The notes under the pieces were generated by a model, which had not been told where the DNA came from, did no database searches, and saw nothing but the letters and a program-made list of their open reading frames with translations. This document shows, piece after piece, positions 18,443 through 26,307 of a stretch of DNA of 64,000 nt; position 1 is the stretch's first letter; the number at the start of each line of letters is the position of its first letter. This DNA is from Nocardia sp. BSTN01 (GTDB lineage Bacteria; Actinomycetota; Actinomycetes; Mycobacteriales; Mycobacteriaceae), in the NCBI RefSeq assembly GCF_015354405.1, contig NZ_JADKYP010000032.1, positions 1 through 64,000 of the forward strand, in the 5' to 3' direction. A program made the position numbers and the translations under genes.

Positions 18443-19306
18443 CTATTCCACCCACAGCGACCAGATACTGCTGCGTCCCTGTCCTTCGCAGACCAGGGCG
18501 TGCCCGTCCGGTGTGCGGGCCGTCTTGTCCAGACCGGGATCGCATTTCGCGCCGCCCTCGTACACCGCCGTCGATACCGAATACGGCCCGGTCCAGCGAT
18601 AGCCGCTGCTGCCGTGCAGGCACAGCAGGGTGGTGCCGTCGCTCGCGGACCCGATCAATCCGGCCTGGGCCTGCGTGCACACTTCACCTTTGGCCGCCGA
18701 GACGGGCCCGGTGGGAGCGGCCGTGGTGGTTGCCGGTGGGGTGGGCGGCGGTGTCACCACCGTCGTCGGTGCGACGGTCCGGGAGGCTGCCGTATTCGAG
18801 GTGACGGTGTCGGTGCTGAGTGCGGCGGGAACCGTGCCCAGCGTGGTGTGCGGGAGGGTGACGCCCGAAAGCACCAGCGCCGCAGCCAGAACCAACACCT
18901 CGGCCAGGCCGAGCAACAGGGCCGACATCGCCATCACCCGCCCGCGCGGATGGCTGAAGGCGATCAGCCCGAATACTATTGCCACCGGGAACAATCCGAG
19001 CAGTGCGGCCACCAGCGCCACGATCGCGTACGGATTGACGATCGGCGGCACCTCGACCCGTAGCCGTCCGGTGCGGCGGCGATTGGGTGCGCTGTCCCAG
19101 CGATCGTCCTCGGCTTCGGCCGCCGGCCGGCGCCGGTTCGGTGTGGTTTCCCACCGGTCGTCGGAAGGTTCGGCGACTCGGGGATTGGCGGCCCGTCGCG
19201 GCGGTGGCGGATCCCAGCGTTCGTCCGCGGGGACCGGCTCGTCGGCCCAGTACTCCTCCTCGGGGACCTCGGGCCAGCGTTCGTCCGCGTACTGGTTGCG
19301 GGCCAT
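18443..19306 (-). CDS. DUF4190-like membrane protein with N-terminal DERW repeats
   Basis: Protein of 287 residues. The first 85 residues are hydrophilic and contain four imperfect repeats built on DERW or DDRW followed by a Pro-rich spacer, two ending in PNRRR. Two transmembrane helices follow (about 92-150), separated by a short basic loop as in DUF4190 proteins, then a Thr/Pro-rich linker and a C-terminal extracytoplasmic domain of about 90 residues with four cysteines, probably two disulfides. Function unknown; the layout suggests a cytoplasmic tether, membrane hairpin and external domain. I see no operon partner. Confidence 0.78.
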   Translation of the reverse strand: MARNQYADERWPEVPEEEYWADEPVPADERWDPPPPRRAANPRVAEPSDDRWETTPNRRRPAAEAEDDRWDSAPNRRRTGRLRVEVPPIVNPYAIVALVAALLGLFPVAIVFGLIAFSHPRGRVMAMSALLLGLAEVLVLAAALVLSGVTLPHTTLGTVPAALSTDTVTSNTAASRTVAPTTVVTPPPTPPATTTAAPTGPVSAAKGEVCTQAQAGLIGSASDGTTLLCLHGSSGYRWTGPYSVSTAVYEGGAKCDPGLDKTARTPDGHALVCEGQGRSSIWSLWVE

Positions 19307-19467
19307 GTGGTTCCTCTCGGTCGTGCAGGAACCTGGACACGCGGACCCCGCCCGTTACCGAGAAGAATAGGTGGATCGGCGCGACCCGCAACCCCCGTCT
19401 GTTCAGGGCCGGGCGGCAGCGCGCCCGGAGGCGCCGGACGTCATCCCCGAGCGTCCGGCGCGCGCCA

Positions 19468-19688
19468 CTAGACCTCGTCGATCACATGCTCTCCGACGAA
19501 GGCGATCCGGATCGCCAGCAGCCAACCGGCAATCGCGAGAACGATGCGGTCGTACAGATCCGGTCCGCTGCGGCGCGCATGGCGTGGGCGGTGGGCGCCG
19601 CCGACGGGTAGTGGCCGGGTGTCGGGTAGATAGGCGGCCGCACGGTGTACCGATTCGACTCGGTGCCGCGCACCTCGATGGGCCGCAT
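19468..19688 (-). pseudogene. Small gene broken by a one-base frameshift
   Basis: From ATG 19688 the frame shows strong third-position GC bias through MRPIEVRGTESNRYTVRPP to about MRAAADR, near 19570; after that the bias jumps to another frame that reads DLYDRIVLAIAGWLLAIR, a convincing membrane helix, and ends at TAG 19468. The total of 221 bases is one short of 74 codons, so one base seems lost in about 19556-19580. The restored product would be about 73 residues: a polar N-terminus and one membrane helix. It could be a true pseudogene or a sequencing error. Confidence 0.5.
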
Positions 19689-19715
19689 GCCGGGCGCCTC
19701 CCCCGGCGAACGCGC

Positions 19716-19919
19716 TCACGGGATGGCCCGATCGTCGAGGACGCAGCGGCCCTGTTCGACCAGCACGGCCCGCGCCCGCCGCCTGACCACGCACGTATCG
19801 ACGGTGCAGTCGAGGTGCAGTTGCATTGCGGCATGGGCTTGTTCGACGGTCATGATGCCCGGATCGGCGCCGCAGCGCAGCAGCCCGGCGACCGGCATGT
19901 GCAGATTCGTCAGTTGCAT
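19716..19919 (-). CDS. Small cysteine-containing hypothetical protein
   Basis: Protein of 67 residues starting MQLTNLHMPVAGLLRC. It carries four cysteines (positions about 16, 36, 41 and 57) including an LDCTVDTC pair, then a basic RRRARAVLVEQGR segment. A short alpha-helical protein with a possible metal or disulfide site is a fair reading, but I do not recognise the function. A GGGGGTGA ribosome site precedes ATG 19919. It lies 27 bases upstream of the broken small gene, same strand, so the two may share a message. Confidence 0.62.
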   Translation of the reverse strand: MQLTNLHMPVAGLLRCGADPGIMTVEQAHAAMQLHLDCTVDTCVVRRRARAVLVEQGRCVLDDRAIP

Positions 19920-20386
19920 TCGGTCACCCCCGCCGCGTACCGGCGGCGCGGTGGAGCTGGTGGATCCTGTGGTCCGGTCGCGGCGCGGCCGGTCGAAGCG
20001 GACGAAAGTTCGCTGGTCATCAACGACGACCCGATGACATGAACAGCCATGACTCCTCGTTCCTGCATGCGATACCCGACTGTGCCCGGCGAGCCGACTC
20101 CGGGGCCCCGCTGCGAGCACACTCCCAGCATCCATCAGATCGGCGCTGCGCGGGGCGGAATCGCCGATCCCGTCCGATTCCCAGCGAATCGCCGGCATCG
20201 AAACAGCTTGGGAGAAAAGGACTTTTCGTATCCGCTCGAGCCTCGCTACCTGCGAACACGTCGGGCATGCCGCCGCATAGCGCCTCGGAGTTCGCGCCCC
20301 GCCCATTTGCCCGCAGATCACGAAACCACACCCGTTTCGCAACGAATGTATGTTTACCCCGGCGGTGATCGGGTAATCAGAACTAC
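19920..20386. other. Gene-free stretch of 467 bases
   Basis: No reading frame here has convincing codon bias or a ribosome site, and GC content is lower than in neighbouring genes. It contains GAAAAG-GA-CTTTTC at 20214-20227, a short inverted repeat. The right end carries TAATCA 7 bases before the next gene, a possible leaderless promoter. The left end is the upstream region of the 67-residue gene. Confidence 0.5.
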
Positions 20387-20584
20387 ATGGATCGCGGGCT
20401 GAGAAATACCTCACCTCGGTACCGCAAACTGCTTCCGGGCGATTGGGTCGAACATCTGATCGTCGGAATGTTGTTCGTGGTATCGGCCGTCGGGGTTTAC
20501 GTACTGACCGGGGCCATGCTCTCGTCACTGCTGGTAGGAGCACTGGTCGCGGTGGTCGCGATCGGCGTCGTGACAATGCTGTAG
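20387..20584 (+). CDS. Small two-helix membrane protein
   Basis: Protein of 65 residues: a basic N-terminus of about 20 residues (with RYRKLLPGDW), then two hydrophobic segments (LIVGMLFVVSAVGVYVLTGA and a second ending in VVTML) split by a short turn. It is followed directly by a textbook terminator, which supports it as a real gene. No function can be assigned. Confidence 0.68.
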   Translation: MDRGLRNTSPRYRKLLPGDWVEHLIVGMLFVVSAVGVYVLTGAMLSSLLVGALVAVVAIGVVTML

Positions 20585-20608
20585 CCGGTCGGCGAACCGA
20601 CCGGCTAC
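20581..20608 (+). terminator. Rho-independent terminator
   Basis: Perfect 12-base stem GTAGCCGGTCGG with a CGAA tetraloop, starting inside the stop codon of the small membrane protein gene and followed by CTGATTTTTCTT. One of the clearest intrinsic terminators in the window. Confidence 0.92.
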
Positions 20609-20640
20609 CTGATTTTTCTTATTCGAAACGGGCGAAAACA

Positions 20641-20681
20641 ACGGCGGAATCGGCGACTGATATCGTCACCGATTCCGCCGT
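20641..20681 (-). terminator. Terminator of the Sdh1 operon
   Basis: Perfect 13-base arms (ACGGCGGAATCGG and complement) around a 15-base loop, 5 bases beyond the sdhB stop. On the minus strand it is followed by TTGTTTTCG. Confidence 0.85.
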
Positions 20682-20685
20682 CGAA

Positions 20686-21432
20686 TTATCGCCGGAACAA
20701 TTTGTTACCCAACCAGACGATCGGATCGTATTTACGATCCACAACCCTTTCCTTCATCGGAATGAGGGCATTGTCGGTGATCTTGATGTGTTCCGGACAC
20801 ACTTCGGTGCAGCACTTGGTGATGTTGCAGTAGCCGAGCCCGAACTCCTCCTGCGCCATCTCGCGCCGGTCGGCCACATCCAGGGGATGCATCTCCAACT
20901 CGGCCACCCGCATCAGATACCGTGGCCCCGCGAAGGCGTTCTTGTTGTCCTCGTGGTCGCGCACGACGTGACAGGTGTTCTGGCACAGGAAACATTCGAT
21001 GCACTTGCGGAACTCCTGCGAGCGTTCCACATCGCGCTGCTGCATCCGGTACTCGCCGGGCTTCAGATCGGCCGGCGGCGTGAAAGATGGTATCTCCCTG
21101 GCCTTCTGATAGTTGAAGGAGACGTCCGTGACGAGGTCGCGGATCACCGGGAAGGTACGCATCGGCGTCACCGTCACCACCTCGTCGGCGGCGAAGGTCG
21201 ACATTCGGGTCATACACATGAGGCGCGGGCGGCCGTTCACCTCCGCCGAACACGAACCGCATTTACCGGCCTTGCAATTCCAGCGCACCGCCAGATCCGG
21301 AGCCTGGGTGGCCTGCAACCGGTGAATGATGTCGAGGACGACCTCGCCCTCGTTCACCTCCACGGTGTAGTCCTGCAGTTCACCCTTGTCGTCGTCACCG
21401 CGCCACACGCGGAAGTGGGCATCGTAACCCAT
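20686..21432 (-). CDS. sdhB: Succinate dehydrogenase 1, iron-sulfur subunit
   Basis: Electron-transfer subunit of 248 residues, the counterpart of M. tuberculosis Rv0247c. It passes electrons from the flavin to quinone at the membrane. Cluster ligands are all visible: CKAGKCGSC for [2Fe-2S] (about residues 53-61), CIECFLCQNTC for [4Fe-4S] (about 138-148) and CCTEVCP for the third cluster (about 206). It starts 2 bases after the sdhA stop, so the pair is co-translated, and it ends the operon at the hairpin 20641-20681. Confidence 0.96.
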   Translation of the reverse strand: MGYDAHFRVWRGDDDKGELQDYTVEVNEGEVVLDIIHRLQATQAPDLAVRWNCKAGKCGSCSAEVNGRPRLMCMTRMSTFAADEVVTVTPMRTFPVIRDLVTDVSFNYQKAREIPSFTPPADLKPGEYRMQQRDVERSQEFRKCIECFLCQNTCHVVRDHEDNKNAFAGPRYLMRVAELEMHPLDVADRREMAQEEFGLGYCNITKCCTEVCPEHIKITDNALIPMKERVVDRKYDPIVWLGNKLFRR

Positions 21433-21434
21433 TG

Positions 21435-23375
21435 CTACTCATCCCCTTTCGCGGATGATTCGGCGGCCGCGGGATGAGCGGCGGTCTCCGCCGGGGTGTA
21501 ATACTTCTCCAGCTCGCTCAACTCGAACAGGGCGAGCAGATCCGGCCGCATCGGCGTCTGAGCCTCCGAGGTGACCGTCACCGGCGGCACGGTCTGGCCG
21601 GCACCGTCCGAGTCGGTCCGGCACACCAGCAGCCGATTGCGCCACTGCGCATCCATCTGCGGATGGTCGTCGCGGGTGTGACCGCCGCGGCTCTCGGTGC
21701 GCAGCAGCGCCGCCTGTGCGACACATTCGCTGACCAGCAACATGTTTCGCAGGTCGAGTGCGAGATGCCAGCCGGGGTTGAATTGCCGGTGGCCCTCGAC
21801 GGTCACACTGTCGTAGCGCTCACGCAACTCACCCAGGCGCCCGATGGCCTGTTCGAGCTCGTGCTCCTTGCGGATGATGCCGACCAGGTCGTTCATCGTC
21901 TGCTGCAGATCCGTGTGCAGGGTGTACGGGTTCTCCCCGGCCCCCGTGGCCGGCGGATCGAAGGGCGCCAGTGCGGATTTCGCGGCCGCGTCGATATCGG
22001 CATCGGCGACGGCCGGGCGTTGTGCCAGCTGTTCCACGTAGGTGGCCGCGCCCAAGCCGGCGCGTCGCCCGAAGACCAGCAGGTCCGACAGCGAGTTGCC
22101 GCCGAGCCGGTTGGAACCGTGCATACCGCCGGAACATTCACCGGCGGCGAACAATCCGGGCACGGTGGCCGCGCCGGTGTCGGGATCGACCTCGATGCCG
22201 CCCATCACGTAGTGACAGGTCGGCCCGACCTCCATCGGCTCCTTGGTGATGTCGACATCGGCCAGCTCCTTGAACTGGTGATGCATCGACGGCAGCCGCC
22301 GCATGATCTCGGCGGTCGGCAGCCGGGAGGCGATGTCGAGGTAGACCCCGCCGTGCTCGGTGCCGCGCCCGTTCTTGACCTCTTCGTTGATCGCGCGGGC
22401 CACCTCGTCGCGCGGCAGCAGATCCGGGGTGCGACGCGCGGAATCGTTGTCGCGCAACCACTGATCGGCTTCGTCCTCGGTCTCGGCGTACTGGCCCTTG
22501 AACACCGCCGGGATGTACTCGAACATGAAGCGCTTGCCCTCGGTGTTCTTGAGCACGCCGCCGTCACCGCGCACACCCTCGGTGACCAGAATGCCCTTCA
22601 CACTGGGCGGCCAGACCATACCGGTCGGATGGAACTGCAGGAATTCCATGTTGATCAGCGAGGCGCCGGCGCGCAGCGCGAGCGCGTGACCGTCGCCGGT
22701 GTACTCCCATGAATTCGAGGTGACCTTGTAGGATTTGCCCACCCCGCCCGTGGCCAGCACGACCGCAGGGGTCTCGAACAGGATGAACCGTCCGGACTCC
22801 CGCCAGTATCCGAACGCACCCGCGATGGCATCGCCCTCCTTCAGCAGATCGGTGATCGTGCATTCGGCGAACACCTTGATCCGGGCCTCGTAATCGCCGG
22901 TCTCGGCGTAATCCTCCTGCTGCAGCGAGACGATCTTCTGCTGCATGGTGCGGATGATCTCGAGGCCGGTGCGGTCGCCGACATGGGCGAGGCGGGGGTA
23001 GGTGTGCCCGCCGAAGTTGCGCTGGCTGATCCGTCCGTCGGGCGTCCGGTCGAACAGCGCCCCGTAGGTCTCCAGCTCCCACACCCGGTCGGGTGCTTCC
23101 TGGGCGTGTAGTTCGGCCATGCGCCAGTTGTTGAGGAATTTTCCGCCGCGCATGGTGTCGCGGAAATGCGTCTGCCAGTTGTCCTTCTCGTTGGCATTGC
23201 CCATCGAGGCGGCGCATCCGCCTTCGGCCATGACCGTATGGGCCTTGCCGAACAACGATTTACACACCACCGCCACCGAGAGGCCGTGTTCGCGCGCTTC
23301 GATCACCGCACGCAGGCCGGCGCCACCGGCACCGATCACGACGACGTCGTACTTGTGCCGTTCGACTTCAGGCAT
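21435..23375 (-). CDS. sdhA: Succinate dehydrogenase 1, flavoprotein subunit
   Basis: Catalytic subunit of 646 residues, matching the length I recall for M. tuberculosis Rv0248c. It oxidises succinate to fumarate, or the reverse. Visible: the dinucleotide fold VVIGAGGAGLRAVIEARE, the histidine for covalent FAD in KAHTVMAEGG, the substrate-site FHPTGM segment, and the arginine and histidine-rich RGGHTRDDHPQMD near residue 575. It lies between the membrane-anchor gene (60 bases upstream) and sdhB in one operon. Confidence 0.96.
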   Translation of the reverse strand: MPEVERHKYDVVVIGAGGAGLRAVIEAREHGLSVAVVCKSLFGKAHTVMAEGGCAASMGNANEKDNWQTHFRDTMRGGKFLNNWRMAELHAQEAPDRVWELETYGALFDRTPDGRISQRNFGGHTYPRLAHVGDRTGLEIIRTMQQKIVSLQQEDYAETGDYEARIKVFAECTITDLLKEGDAIAGAFGYWRESGRFILFETPAVVLATGGVGKSYKVTSNSWEYTGDGHALALRAGASLINMEFLQFHPTGMVWPPSVKGILVTEGVRGDGGVLKNTEGKRFMFEYIPAVFKGQYAETEDEADQWLRDNDSARRTPDLLPRDEVARAINEEVKNGRGTEHGGVYLDIASRLPTAEIMRRLPSMHHQFKELADVDITKEPMEVGPTCHYVMGGIEVDPDTGAATVPGLFAAGECSGGMHGSNRLGGNSLSDLLVFGRRAGLGAATYVEQLAQRPAVADADIDAAAKSALAPFDPPATGAGENPYTLHTDLQQTMNDLVGIIRKEHELEQAIGRLGELRERYDSVTVEGHRQFNPGWHLALDLRNMLLVSECVAQAALLRTESRGGHTRDDHPQMDAQWRNRLLVCRTDSDGAGQTVPPVTVTSEAQTPMRPDLLALFELSELEKYYTPAETAAHPAAAESSAKGDE

Positions 23376-23435
23376 GAAACGAATACTCCTGGGACACTGA
23401 GGAATGGGGCTCTATGGCGTTGTCTGTCGCCGGAA

Positions 23436-24266
23436 TCAACCGATGAACCGCGGATCGGAGATGGTCCCGCTGGCGACCAGCATGATGTAGAAGTCGGTGA
23501 TCGCCAGGGTGGCCAGCGTGGTCCATGCCAGTTGCATGTGCCGCGTGTTCAACTTCGACACCTGCGTCCACATCCAGTAGCGCACCGGATGGGCGGAGAA
23601 GTGTTTGAGACGGCCGCCGGTGATATGCCGGCAGGAGTGGCACGAGATCGTATATGCCCACAGCAGAACGACATTCACCACCAGGACGATGTTGCCCAGG
23701 CCGAAGCCGAAGCCGCCGTCCTTGCCGTGGAACGCCATGACCGCGTCGTAGGTGTTGACCACCGACACGACGACCGCGATATAGAAGAAGTAGCGGTGCA
23801 CGTTCTGGATGATCAGCGGAAGCCGCGTCTCACCGGTGTATTTGCCGTGCGGTTCGGCGACCGCGCAGGCCGGCGGCGAGAACCACACCGCGCGGTAGTA
23901 GGCCTTGCGGTAGTAGTAACAGGTCAACCGGAACAGCAGGAGGAACGGCAGCACCAGGAAACCGAGCGGAATCCACATCGGCAGGTTGCCGACCCAGTGC
24001 CCGAAGTGGCTCGAACCCTCGACGCACGACGTACTCACGCACGGTGAGTAGAACGGCGTCAGATAGTGGTAGTCGGAGACCCAATATGCGGTTCGCACAA
24101 AGGCTCTCACGGTTGCGTAGATGATGAATGCGGCCAGTCCGAGCACCGTGAGCAGTGAGGGGACCCACCATCGGTCGGTACGCAGAGTGCGCGTGGAAAT
24201 GGCCGCGCGGCCTTTGCTGAAAACTCCCGTGCCCGCCTCGGGGGCGCGTGTCGGTGCTGCGCTCAC
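23436..24266 (-). CDS. Succinate dehydrogenase 1, membrane anchor subunit
   Basis: Single-polypeptide cytochrome-like anchor of 276 residues, the counterpart of Rv0249c, with five or so membrane helices and several histidines suitable for haem (for example SCHSCRHITGG, HRYFFY). It would bind haem and reduce quinone. The start is set at GTG 24266, which follows GAGGCAG and begins SAAPTRAPEAG; that GTG overlaps the stop of a 13-codon ORF with a strong ribosome site (GTGA), suggesting coupled translation. It is the first large gene of the Sdh1 operon. Confidence 0.9.
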   Translation of the reverse strand: MSAAPTRAPEAGTGVFSKGRAAISTRTLRTDRWWVPSLLTVLGLAAFIIYATVRAFVRTAYWVSDYHYLTPFYSPCVSTSCVEGSSHFGHWVGNLPMWIPLGFLVLPFLLLFRLTCYYYRKAYYRAVWFSPPACAVAEPHGKYTGETRLPLIIQNVHRYFFYIAVVVSVVNTYDAVMAFHGKDGGFGFGLGNIVLVVNVVLLWAYTISCHSCRHITGGRLKHFSAHPVRYWMWTQVSKLNTRHMQLAWTTLATLAITDFYIMLVASGTISDPRFIG

Positions 24267-24304
24267 TGCAAGCTGCCTCGCTGGTCTACCCCGTGGAACG
24301 TCAT
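24263..24304 (-). CDS. Possible 13-residue leader ORF ahead of the Sdh1 operon
   Basis: A 14-codon frame (MTFHGVDQRGSLQ, stop) with GGAGG five bases before its ATG, a stronger ribosome site than that of the anchor gene itself. Its TGA overlaps the GTG of the anchor gene. It may couple translation or sense a condition; it may also simply mark an earlier start now shifted. Only the sequence arrangement is certain. Confidence 0.4.
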   Translation of the reverse strand: MTFHGVDQRGSLQ

Positions 24305-24513
24305 CGTTACCTCCGGCGTCGAATGTGATGCTGAGCACCATACGACAACCGGGCTATGACTCGAGGCCGGTCCAGGCAAGATCTATCGCCGCCCCGTCCT
24401 ATGATTTGCGCCACATTTTCTGTGCGCTCGACGGCGGCGGTACAACGAGTGAATGACGAGCTACTTCGGACCTTCTTCGCGAATACGGGGGGTGGGAACC
24501 GACGGGCCGCAGC

Positions 24514-24548
24514 GCCGTCGCGGCGGAATGGACGGCCGCCGCGACGGC
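24514..24548 (-). terminator. Hairpin between the small sdh-linked gene and the operon
   Basis: Perfect 13-base arms (GCCGTCGCGGCGG and complement) with a 9-base loop, 24 bases beyond the stop of the 96-residue gene. It suggests that this gene has its own message or that read-through into the Sdh1 operon is limited. Confidence 0.72.
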
Positions 24549-24571
24549 CCGTGCTGCTGGTGAATGTCGGG

Positions 24572-24862
24572 TTATTTGGTGCGCGGCCTCGAATGGAAGC
24601 CGAGACCCTCGTCCTGTGCGCCCATCCATGCCGCCTCGTCGGACTTGCTGTCCGGCACGTAGATGACCTCCTGCTGCCGACGGCTGTCCACCTCGGGCGG
24701 CGGGGTGTGCTCGAACTCCTCGGCGTCGATGGTGAGTCGTTCGAGATCGTTCTCCAGCCGGCGGACCGGGTTGGCATCTCCGTAATGGGTGCGCAACGCG
24801 CCGACGCATTGCCGGAGCTGTCCGACCGCGAAGCGCAGTTCGGCGATCTCACTGCGTGTCAT
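24572..24862 (-). CDS. Sdh1-linked small conserved protein (Rv0250c-like)
   Basis: Protein of 96 residues, the length and position expected of Rv0250c, which sits upstream of Sdh1 in M. tuberculosis. The first 45 residues form a helix with heptad-like leucines (EIAELRFAVGQLRQCVGALR), and the rest is polar with QQEVIYVPDSKSDEAAWMG. AGGAGG precedes ATG 24862. Function is unknown in any species known to me. Direct repeats of CGTGATC lie about 85 bases upstream. Confidence 0.85.
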   Translation of the reverse strand: MTRSEIAELRFAVGQLRQCVGALRTHYGDANPVRRLENDLERLTIDAEEFEHTPPPEVDSRRQQEVIYVPDSKSDEAAWMGAQDEGLGFHSRPRTK

Positions 24863-24945
24863 CGAAACCTCCTGGTGCTTCCGGGCCGATCACCGGATCG
24901 GATCCCGCCCGTGGGGCAAGATCAAACCTGTGACGGACCGCACAT

Positions 24946-24971
24946 CGTGATCTACAACACATTACGTGATC
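24946..24971. promoter_or_regulatory. Direct repeats CGTGATC upstream of the Sdh1-linked gene
   Basis: Two copies of CGTGATC (24946-24952 and 24965-24971), 19 bases apart, nearly two helical turns, in the otherwise empty gap 24863-25041 between two leftward genes. They lie where a promoter for the small Sdh1-linked gene is expected and could be an activator or repressor site. Confidence 0.35.
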
Positions 24972-25041
24972 ATTCGCGTTCTGGCTCGTCGCCGCTGGAA
25001 AAACATCTCGCCACCTGCGCGCCCGGCGCGGTATGTGAACC

Positions 25042-26058
25042 TCATCCGGCGGCCGGCAGGGTCGCCGCGGCCGCCGGGGACTCCATCCCGACGAGTGTCG
25101 CGGGAACCGGAAGCGCGGCGGTGTCGGCTCCACGACCTTCGGGGGTGACGGCCGGCGTTCCGGTCGCGCGGTCCACGAGTGCCGCGACGGCCACCGCCAC
25201 CTCCTCGGCCCGCTCCAGGATCACGCTGTGGCCGGCGCCGTCGAGCCGGACCAGTTCGGCGCGGCCGAGTTGCGCGGCGAGTACCACCGAATGCGCGAAC
25301 GGAATCATGATGTCGGCCGATCCACCGAGAACCAGGGCCGGGAGATCGGACAGCAGGCGCAGTGTGGGCGTCTCGTCGAAGCGGATGAGTGAATCCAGGA
25401 AGTAGGCCATGGTCGGCAGCGGGGTGTCATTGAGCATGGCGGTGGCGAGTGCGGCCATGCGCGGATTCACCCGTCGCGAGCCGAAACTCGCCTCTCGCAC
25501 CATCGGCTCGAAAACGCGGCGGCCCAACCGTTTCGACACCTGCAGCGCCCGCGGCGCCCGCTGGACGGCGACCCGCAGCGAGGTCGCGGTGTGCCGGTTC
25601 AGCAGTCGCCCCAGTCCCACCGCCGTGATGCCGGCGGCCGCCCCGGCGATCAGCCCGACGCCGACCACCCGGGTGCCGATCGTGGCCGGGAACAGGCGGG
25701 CGTAGGCCAGCACCACCATCGCGCCCATGGAATGGCCGACCAGCACCACCGGTCCCGTCGGCGCTACCGCTCGCAGGACCGCGTCGAGGTCGTGGCCCAG
25801 CTGGTCGATGGTGTAGGTCATCGGATCGGCGCCGGCGGAATCGCCATGACCGCGGTGGTCGTAGAACACCATCCGGGCGCCGGAGCCCCAGTGTCGCAGC
25901 AGCTGATCTCGCAGGAACCACCAGGATTCGGTCCGCAGGCAGTGACCGTGGACGAAGACCACCGTCACCGAGGCTGTGGGCGGGCCGAAGGTCCAGGCCG
26001 CCAGGGGGGTGCCGTCGTCGGCGCAGACGGTGACGCGGGTGGCGATCGTCGTGGACAT
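25042..26058 (-). CDS. Alpha/beta-hydrolase
   Basis: Hydrolase of 338 residues with the alpha/beta fold. The oxyanion segment VFVHGHCLRTESWW, the nucleophile elbow GHSMGAM (Ser near 108), an acid in the GSADIMIPF strand and the histidine in GAGHSVILE are in order, so the triad is complete. A lid of about 90 residues lies between. About 35 C-terminal residues after VAALVDRA are low complexity. The substrate is unknown; lipid esterases and haloperoxidase-like enzymes have this layout. AGGAGG lies about 8 bases before ATG 26058. Confidence 0.87.
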   Translation of the reverse strand: MSTTIATRVTVCADDGTPLAAWTFGPPTASVTVVFVHGHCLRTESWWFLRDQLLRHWGSGARMVFYDHRGHGDSAGADPMTYTIDQLGHDLDAVLRAVAPTGPVVLVGHSMGAMVVLAYARLFPATIGTRVVGVGLIAGAAAGITAVGLGRLLNRHTATSLRVAVQRAPRALQVSKRLGRRVFEPMVREASFGSRRVNPRMAALATAMLNDTPLPTMAYFLDSLIRFDETPTLRLLSDLPALVLGGSADIMIPFAHSVVLAAQLGRAELVRLDGAGHSVILERAEEVAVAVAALVDRATGTPAVTPEGRGADTAALPVPATLVGMESPAAAATLPAAG

Positions 26059-26136
26059 GACGTCCTCCTGCAGAGTCCGTACCTGCCCGGATGTCGGAAT
26101 TGATTGCCGTCGCGTTAACGGCCCTAACCTGGTGTT

Positions 26137-26229
26137 ATGCAGAAGTTGTACAACTGCTGCCGCTCGTTCGCCGGCGATCCGGCGCGAGGGGAATCGTCAG
26201 AATATCTCCGTATCTACAGCACTTCCTAG
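26137..26229 (+). CDS. Possible 30-residue leaderless small ORF
   Basis: ATG 26137 lies 6 bases after TAACCT, the same geometry as real starts in this window. The frame gives MQKLYNCCRSFAGDP and ends in IYSTS at 26229. It lies in the gap 26059-26307 between divergent genes. Codon bias is not strong, so chance is a real alternative. Confidence 0.22.
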   Translation: MQKLYNCCRSFAGDPARGESSEYLRIYSTS

Positions 26230-26243
26230 AAAGCCCTAGAAAG
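26225..26243. promoter_or_regulatory. Tandem CCTAGAAAG repeats before the epoxide hydrolase
   Basis: CCTAGAAAG occurs at 26225-26233 and again at 26235-26243, exactly one helical turn apart, with ACTAGG at 26265-26270. They lie about 65-80 bases before the hydrolase start, close upstream of its TAGCGT box at 26295-26300. CTAG is rare in DNA this rich in GC, which makes the cluster stand out. Confidence 0.45.
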
Positions 26244-26307
26244 AACTCGAAACCGGCTCTCGGTACTAGGACCGAAACTGGCCTATATTGCCCTTAGCGT
26301 GGTGTTC

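Noticed and set aside
20039-20402. Two plus-strand frames of about 110 codons in the gap before the small membrane protein.
   Set aside because: No ribosome site, poor third-position bias and no recognisable fold.
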